A stretch of 29,473 bases of DNA from Bacteroidota bacterium. Its GTDB lineage: Bacteria > Bacteroidota > Bacteroidia > Chitinophagales > Chitinophagaceae. Location of the stretch: assembly GCA_023426425.1 (NCBI GenBank), contig JAFAAT010000015.1, positions 1 to 29,473 of the forward strand. The letters are read 5' to 3'. Shown here in pieces: positions 25,282 through 29,473 of this stretch; positions within the stretch are counted from its first letter, which is position 1; each line of letters starts with the position of its first letter. Under the pieces are notes generated by a model. The model saw only the letters and a program-made list of their open reading frames with translations, was not told the origin of the DNA and made no database searches. The position numbers and the translations under genes were made by a program.

Positions 25282-26072
25282 TGAAACGTGATCTTTATAG
25301 TGTTGTAAATTAGGTGCTGATCCTGATGCAGCTTCAAGCCAAACAAGCTCGCAGCTTTGCCCCGGTAAATAGCAATTTCCATATAACCAGACTCGTTAAA
25401 TCGGCATAGCTTGTCCCCATCCTTTACATCATTGTAATGGCGGCTCAATTCAGACACTTCTTCGTTACGCATAAATTTTATGCTAAACGGTCTCCCTTTT
25501 CCAACTTCATCAAAAATCCTTTTGGTCAGATTGATTACGACGTTCTGAAAGCGGTCGATGTGAATTACGTGGCATTCTACAGTATTTCCCTCTATCCTCG
25601 CACGCCACTGGCCTGGAGTCACGAGAAACTCCGTCGGTTGCAACCTGGTGACTTCGGGTGAGCCTGTCATAAGTGCCTTTATATTATCAGCGACATTGTG
25701 AAGGATATCCCAGAACGTATGCGCTTTTAACACTTCAAGACAAAGCCATACATTTTCAGCAGGCGAGTCAAAGGCAAGCGGTAGCACTCCATTATCAGGT
25801 GCTAAAAAATAATAACCGTCTTTCTCGCAGATAATCATTCGCGGATCCTTCGTAGAAAATAGGTCCGCTAGTACCAGATGACAGCTGCCTTTCGGAAAAT
25901 TCCGGTACGCTGACCCGAGTAAATAGCCCGCCTGTTGAATATGATACGGTTCTATTAAATGTGTGATATCCACTATTTGTACCTGAGGCACATACTGCAT
26001 CAGGACACCTTTCACAGAGGCCACAAAGGAATCCTGCAGACCAAAGTCAGACAGCAGTGTAATACAACTCAT
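25278..26072 (-). CDS. SAM hydroxide adenosyltransferase (DUF62 family)
   Basis: The 264-residue enzyme belongs to the fluorinase/chlorinase-related SAM hydroxide adenosyltransferase family, which cleaves S-adenosylmethionine with water to adenosine and methionine. The N-terminus TLLSDFGLQDSFVASVKG contains D9 and D14 expected for the ribose-binding site. The segment VQIVDITHLIEPY and the C-terminal GYMEIAIYRGKAASLFGL fit the family. No halogenase-type 23-residue loop insertion is obvious. It has its own promoter upstream and is translationally linked to the ABM-like gene downstream. The biological role of these enzymes is poorly understood. Confidence 0.92.
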   Translation of the reverse strand: MSCITLLSDFGLQDSFVASVKGVLMQYVPQVQIVDITHLIEPYHIQQAGYLLGSAYRNFPKGSCHLVLADLFSTKDPRMIICEKDGYYFLAPDNGVLPLAFDSPAENVWLCLEVLKAHTFWDILHNVADNIKALMTGSPEVTRLQPTEFLVTPGQWRARIEGNTVECHVIHIDRFQNVVINLTKRIFDEVGKGRPFSIKFMRNEEVSELSRHYNDVKDGDKLCRFNESGYMEIAIYRGKAASLFGLKLHQDQHLIYNTIKITFQ

Positions 26073-26085
26073 AAGTACCGAAAAA

Positions 26086-26116
26086 CAAAAATAGATTTCC
26101 CTGCCGGTAAACCCAA
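26086..26116 (-). promoter_or_regulatory. Candidate promoter of the SAM hydrolase-ABM operon
   Basis: On the minus strand TTG (26114-26116) is separated by 20 bases from TATTTTTG (26086-26093), matching the Bacteroidota -33/-7 pattern. The -7 element ends 13 bases before the ATG at 26072. Confidence 0.5.
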
Positions 26117-26175
26117 TTCAACTACTAATAATCAATGCAAAATATTTAGGTCTTAGCAAACGTTACTTACTTACT

Positions 26176-26183
26176 TAACTTTA
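26176..26183 (+). promoter_or_regulatory. Candidate -7 element for the beta-helix lipoprotein gene
   Basis: TAACTTTA (then C) lies 17 bases before the ATG and is identical to the elements before rbfA and the aminopeptidase gene. It follows a short TTAC tandem run (26163-26174). Confidence 0.4.
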
Positions 26184-26200
26184 CGTTTTAACCTGACAAC

Positions 26201-27640
26201 ATGCGATTCCCGGCGGCACTCCCCCTCTGTCTTTTTTTCACATTGATCTTTGTATCAAGTTCGTGTAGAAAAGAACAACTTCTCACCTCAGGAGGCGAGG
26301 TGAAATTCTCTACCGATACACTCACATTCGATACAGTTTTCACACAGTTCGCCAGTTTCACAATGGCAGTGCGTCTCTACAACCCGCAAAATCAAAGAAT
26401 CAACCTCAGCTCCGTACGTCTCGACAAAGGAGAGAATTCTTTCTTTAAGCTCAATGTAAATGGCATCTCTGGGCAGATCGTACGGGATCTGGAAATGGAA
26501 CCCAACGACAGCCTTTATGTCTTTGCTACTGTAAACATTGACCCAAACAACGAGGAGAACCCTTTCATCATCGAAGACAAGTTAATAGCAACAGTTAACG
26601 GGAACGACTATTCAATCCCAATGATTGCCTATGGTCAAAACGCACATTATATCATAGACAGCGCCATCGCACAAAATAGCACCTGGGAAAATGATCTTCC
26701 CTTTGTGATCATGCACAATGCACAGGTTGTTGAAGGATATACTTTGACTATCAACAAAGGCTGCAGAATCTATGTACATGCAGATTCAAGGCTATTTATC
26801 GATGGCACTCTGAAGATTAACGGCACTAAAGAGGATAGCGTCGTATTCCAGGGAGATCGTCTCGACAGAGCTTATTTTGGTCACGAAGGCTATCCGGGAG
26901 AATGGGGTGGTTTATACTTCACCTCAAGCAGTTCAAACAATGAGTTGAACTGGACTGTGCTAAAGAACTGCGGAAATGCTACCCGCATCGGAAATGCCGT
27001 CGTAGATCCTGCTGCCATTCAGGTCAATACAGATTCGGTCTGGGGAATAACACCTCAACTAAAACTGCACAATGTGATAATCGAAAATTCAATCGGCTTT
27101 GGCATCTTAAGTCTTGGTGCTCATATCGAAGCGGAAAACTGTCTCATAAATGACTGCGGCGCTCAGGCACTGGCAATCCTTGAGGGTGGAAAGTACTCTT
27201 TCAAAAACTGTAACTTCATCAACTATCAGCCTAAAAAACTGTCACATATTGACAATCCAACCGTTGCAGTTCTGAATTATCGTGACATCAGCAATACCGA
27301 ATATGTAGCTGGTGACTTGTCAGCTAGTTTTTCTAACTGCATCATCTACGGTTCCATTGATCAGGAGCTATTCTGCGATAAAAGAGATGGGGCCAGTTAT
27401 GATACTAAGTTCGAAAACTGCCTCATTCAGTTCCAAGATGACACTTTGCCAATCTTTGTGCAGACTTCAAATTGTTTGCTGAATCAAGACCCACAGTTTG
27501 AAGATGCGTCGAAATGGAACTTCAGACCAAAGGCAGGCTCCCCACTCATTGATAACGGTGTTGCAAATGGCGTAACCACCGACCTTGATGGAAAGATCCG
27601 CTCCGGATCTATCGACATAGGCGCTTACGAATATCAATAA
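26201..27640 (+). CDS. Lipoprotein with right-handed parallel beta-helix domain
   Basis: The 479-residue protein starts with a hydrophobic signal sequence and a VSSSC lipobox-like site (C22), so it is probably a surface or periplasmic lipoprotein. Residues about 30-140 look like an immunoglobulin-like beta domain (VKFSTDTLTFDTVF and a following strand-rich segment). From about 165 to 440 the repeated short strands (for example SVVFQGDRL, LKLHNVIIENSI, YSFKNCNFINY, TKFENCLIQF) suggest a parallel beta-helix. The C-terminus SPLIDNGVANG then LDGKIRSGSIDIGAYE is the closing motif common after such helices (choice-of-anchor Q type). I see no catalytic residues assignable to a polysaccharide lyase. 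Its stop codon abuts the convergent permease gene with no gap. Confidence 0.87.
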   Translation: MRFPAALPLCLFFTLIFVSSSCRKEQLLTSGGEVKFSTDTLTFDTVFTQFASFTMAVRLYNPQNQRINLSSVRLDKGENSFFKLNVNGISGQIVRDLEMEPNDSLYVFATVNIDPNNEENPFIIEDKLIATVNGNDYSIPMIAYGQNAHYIIDSAIAQNSTWENDLPFVIMHNAQVVEGYTLTINKGCRIYVHADSRLFIDGTLKINGTKEDSVVFQGDRLDRAYFGHEGYPGEWGGLYFTSSSSNNELNWTVLKNCGNATRIGNAVVDPAAIQVNTDSVWGITPQLKLHNVIIENSIGFGILSLGAHIEAENCLINDCGAQALAILEGGKYSFKNCNFINYQPKKLSHIDNPTVAVLNYRDISNTEYVAGDLSASFSNCIIYGSIDQELFCDKRDGASYDTKFENCLIQFQDDTLPIFVQTSNCLLNQDPQFEDASKWNFRPKAGSPLIDNGVANGVTTDLDGKIRSGSIDIGAYEYQ

Positions 27641-28870
27641 TTAGCTCGCCTTCAGCGAAGGGTCTTCGACACGGGTAGATCGTATCGCAGGATACGCGGC
27701 AGCCGCTAGTCCCACAAGAAGCACAGTCGCAATTACCACAACAAAATCGAGTGGTCTCAAAGCTACAGGGTAGGATTCGATCAAAAATGCTCCCTGTAGT
27801 TGGATCCAGTTGAAGTGTTGCTGTCCAAGGCAAATCAATAACCCCAAAGCAATGCCTGTTGCACCGCCAACCCCCGCCCAAAGAACTCCCTCAAGGATGA
27901 AGACTTGTCTGATCGTAGCGGGAGTTGCGCCCATAGCTTTCAGGATGGCCACATCTTTTTGCTTTTCCAGAACCAGCATAGTCAACGCGCCCACCATGTT
28001 AAAAGAAGCGATAAGGAGTACCAGAACTAATATCGCATAGACTACCCACTTCTCTGTCTGCATTACCATGTACAAAGTGCGGTTTTGTTCATAGCGGGTA
28101 GCTATCTTGAAGTCAGGACCGACAATACCCGCTAGCTTTACGCGCACCTCTTCAGCATCAGCGCCCTCCTCGAGGCTGAGCTCTATGGACGAAATCTGGT
28201 TTTTTTGAAGAAAGAGTTCCTGTGTCAAAGACAAGGGTGCCAGGATATATTTACTGTCAAATTCTTCCTGGATCCTAAAAATTCCATCCGGTTTTAGTTT
28301 CACGCTTTGAAACGCTTCCGTGGGGTTGAGACTGGGATTCTTGAGTGTAGTATTAGGGTAGTACACCATCATTGTGCTAAAAACGTTGTCAGGATCCACG
28401 CCTAATTGAGACGCAATTCTCAAGCCCAGTAGCGCGGTAGGAATCGGATAGGCTGACACAGAGTCCCGGCCTGCATAGATATAGGGCTTGATGTTGTTGA
28501 CAGCCACAAAATTTGCATCTACACCTTTCAACGTGGCGATATACTGCTCCTCATTGCTGTTCAGAAGCACATTGTCTTCTATCACCGTAGTCACAGCACC
28601 TACGCCAGTAACAGATTTTATCGCCATTACCTTCCCTGGGTCCAGAGGAAAGAATTTGCCTGCCTTTGGGCTTATTTTTATCTCAGGGTAAAACGACTTA
28701 TACAGATCCTTTATCAGGTCTTCAAATCCATTGAATACAGAAAACAAAACGATCATAGCGCCGCTGCCAACCGCTATGGCTACCATGCTCACTCTAGACA
28801 GGATCGGGACAATATTGGCACCACGCTTGCCCCTAAAGTATCGCCATGCCAGTTTCCAAGGTAGGTTCAC
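27641..28870 (-). CDS. FtsX/LolC-LolE-like ABC transporter permease
   Basis: The 409-residue inner-membrane protein has one N-terminal helix (about 28-48), a large periplasmic MacB-PCD-like domain (about 50-265), and three C-terminal helices (about 275-300, 325-350, 370-395). This is the FtsX fold of LolC/LolE lipoprotein-release permeases. Conserved segments include RGANIVPILSRVSMVAIAVG, SVFNGFE and the cytoplasmic coupling region EKQKDVAILKAMGA. In the Lol system it would release lipoproteins from the inner membrane. No ATPase partner gene is in view. It starts at GTG 28870, 69 bp after rbfA on the same strand, so it probably belongs to the rbfA transcript. Confidence 0.9.
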   Translation of the reverse strand: MNLPWKLAWRYFRGKRGANIVPILSRVSMVAIAVGSGAMIVLFSVFNGFEDLIKDLYKSFYPEIKISPKAGKFFPLDPGKVMAIKSVTGVGAVTTVIEDNVLLNSNEEQYIATLKGVDANFVAVNNIKPYIYAGRDSVSAYPIPTALLGLRIASQLGVDPDNVFSTMMVYYPNTTLKNPSLNPTEAFQSVKLKPDGIFRIQEEFDSKYILAPLSLTQELFLQKNQISSIELSLEEGADAEEVRVKLAGIVGPDFKIATRYEQNRTLYMVMQTEKWVVYAILVLVLLIASFNMVGALTMLVLEKQKDVAILKAMGATPATIRQVFILEGVLWAGVGGATGIALGLLICLGQQHFNWIQLQGAFLIESYPVALRPLDFVVVIATVLLVGLAAAAYPAIRSTRVEDPSLKAS

Positions 28871-28939
28871 TGAGTGTTAAAATGTTTTTGCTAAAGCCCG
28901 CTTGAAGTTAACGAATAAAGAGTCCGCGGCAGTGTAATG

Positions 28940-29332
28940 TCAGGACTCGTCCCGCTCTTTGCCCTGCTCCCTCGCCTTCTTCTCATCCTCAATCTTTTTA
29001 AATAGCTCCTCCATTTTGAAAACATAGTCCAGGGTGTCATCAGTAAAAAACTGAAGATCCGGGACCCGCCTCAGCTGGTTGCGAACTCTCGCTCCGAGCA
29101 GCTTTCGGAACTCCCAGGCCCGTTCTTTTATCTTATGGATTAACGCGGCACTGTCTTTAATCTGGTACAGGCTCAGGTATATCCGCGCTTCAAGCAAATC
29201 AGGGGTCACATTGACTTTGGAAATGGAAACCATGCCTCCATCAATGACATTGATGCCTTCCCTCTGGAAAATGTCACTCAACTCTTCCTGTACCAATTTA
29301 CCCACCTGTTTCTGACGCTTACTCTCTTCCAT
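28940..29332 (-). CDS. rbfA: Ribosome-binding factor A
   Basis: RbfA is a KH-fold protein that binds the immature 30S subunit and aids 16S rRNA 5' end maturation. The 130-residue product starts KRQKQVGKLVQEELSDIFQR and has the family segments VSISKVNVTPDLLEARIY and RRVPDLQFFTDDTLDY. It ends in a charged Lys/Glu tail that is variable in the family. A TAACTTTA promoter element lies 18 bases upstream. The downstream gene is the LolC/LolE-like permease; the pairing gives no obvious functional link. Confidence 0.96.
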   Translation of the reverse strand: MEESKRQKQVGKLVQEELSDIFQREGINVIDGGMVSISKVNVTPDLLEARIYLSLYQIKDSAALIHKIKERAWEFRKLLGARVRNQLRRVPDLQFFTDDTLDYVFKMEELFKKIEDEKKAREQGKERDES

Positions 29333-29350
29333 ATCGTTGTTTCTGAACGG

Positions 29351-29358
29351 TAAAGTTA
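29351..29358 (-). promoter_or_regulatory. Candidate -7 element for rbfA
   Basis: On the minus strand TAACTTTA (then C) ends 18 bases before the rbfA ATG and matches the recurrent element at 12978-12985 and 26176-26183. Confidence 0.4.
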
Positions 29359-29428
29359 CTCGGTAAATAACTTTCTTACATGCAGCCCGGAATCTTTCTT
29401 AAATTCGTGTGTGGAAAAGAAAAATTTA

Positions 29429-29473
29429 ATGAATAAACTACTGGCCTTAATATCAGGAGGGGTTATCCTGGTC
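29429..29473 (+). CDS. Start of a gene cut by the window end (signal- or membrane-type N-terminus)
   Basis: An ATG opens a frame of 15 codons reading MNKLLALISGGVILV to the edge. The basic start and hydrophobic stretch fit a signal peptide or first membrane helix, so this is probably the beginning of a divergent exported or membrane protein. A TAAATTCG at 29400-29407 resembles the -7 consensus with one mismatch and would leave a leader of about 15 bases. The product cannot be identified. Confidence 0.45.
   Translation, partial: MNKLLALISGGVILV

Overview
The window is a chromosomal segment of a Bacteroidota bacterium, most likely of the Chitinophagaceae or a close relative. Several things point there. 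There is a SusC-like TonB-dependent receptor with an N-terminal carboxypeptidase-regulatory-like domain, a PorV/PorQ-family outer-membrane protein, and a lipoprotein with a Ser-rich lipobox. Shine-Dalgarno sequences are largely absent, and many genes are preceded by -7 promoter elements of the TAnnTTTG type. No phage, insertion sequence, tRNA, rRNA or CRISPR array is visible.

Layout. Bases 1-6136 are a plus-strand run: a rhomboid protease cut by the window edge, a second rhomboid that has lost catalytic residues, a membrane-anchored endonuclease/exonuclease/phosphatase-fold protein, cysteinyl-tRNA synthetase and an MsbA-like ABC exporter. galE follows (6297-7337) and ends at a perfect hairpin. 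Bases 7451-12956 are on the minus strand: M17 aminopeptidase, pdxA, a FAD oxidoreductase fused to a Rieske domain, and an M16 peptidase. The gap between the aminopeptidase and ksgA holds five tandem copies of an 11-bp repeat with phased A-tracts. ksgA overlaps a D-2-hydroxyacid dehydrogenase gene by 4 bp.

Bases 15001-24002 hold the most distinctive module. It consists of a 1263-residue TonB-dependent receptor, a 1337-residue secreted protein of unknown function with a calcium-loop-like motif and a type IX secretion-like C-terminal beta domain, and a PorV/PorQ-family barrel. A perfect 8-bp hairpin separates the last two genes, and a strong terminator closes the module. I propose, as inference, that the three products form one cell-envelope assembly: receptor, surface-exposed partner and delivery or anchoring barrel.

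The remainder is greA and a HIT-family hydrolase (plus strand), then a minus-strand pair of an ABM-like monooxygenase and a SAM hydroxide adenosyltransferase overlapping by 4 bp. After these come a parallel beta-helix lipoprotein (plus), a LolC/LolE-like permease and rbfA (minus), and the first 15 codons of a plus-strand gene that leaves the window.

Most genes are housekeeping or widely conserved. The candidates for novel biology are the receptor/giant-protein/PorV module, the active-plus-inactive rhomboid pair and the 11-bp phased repeat.
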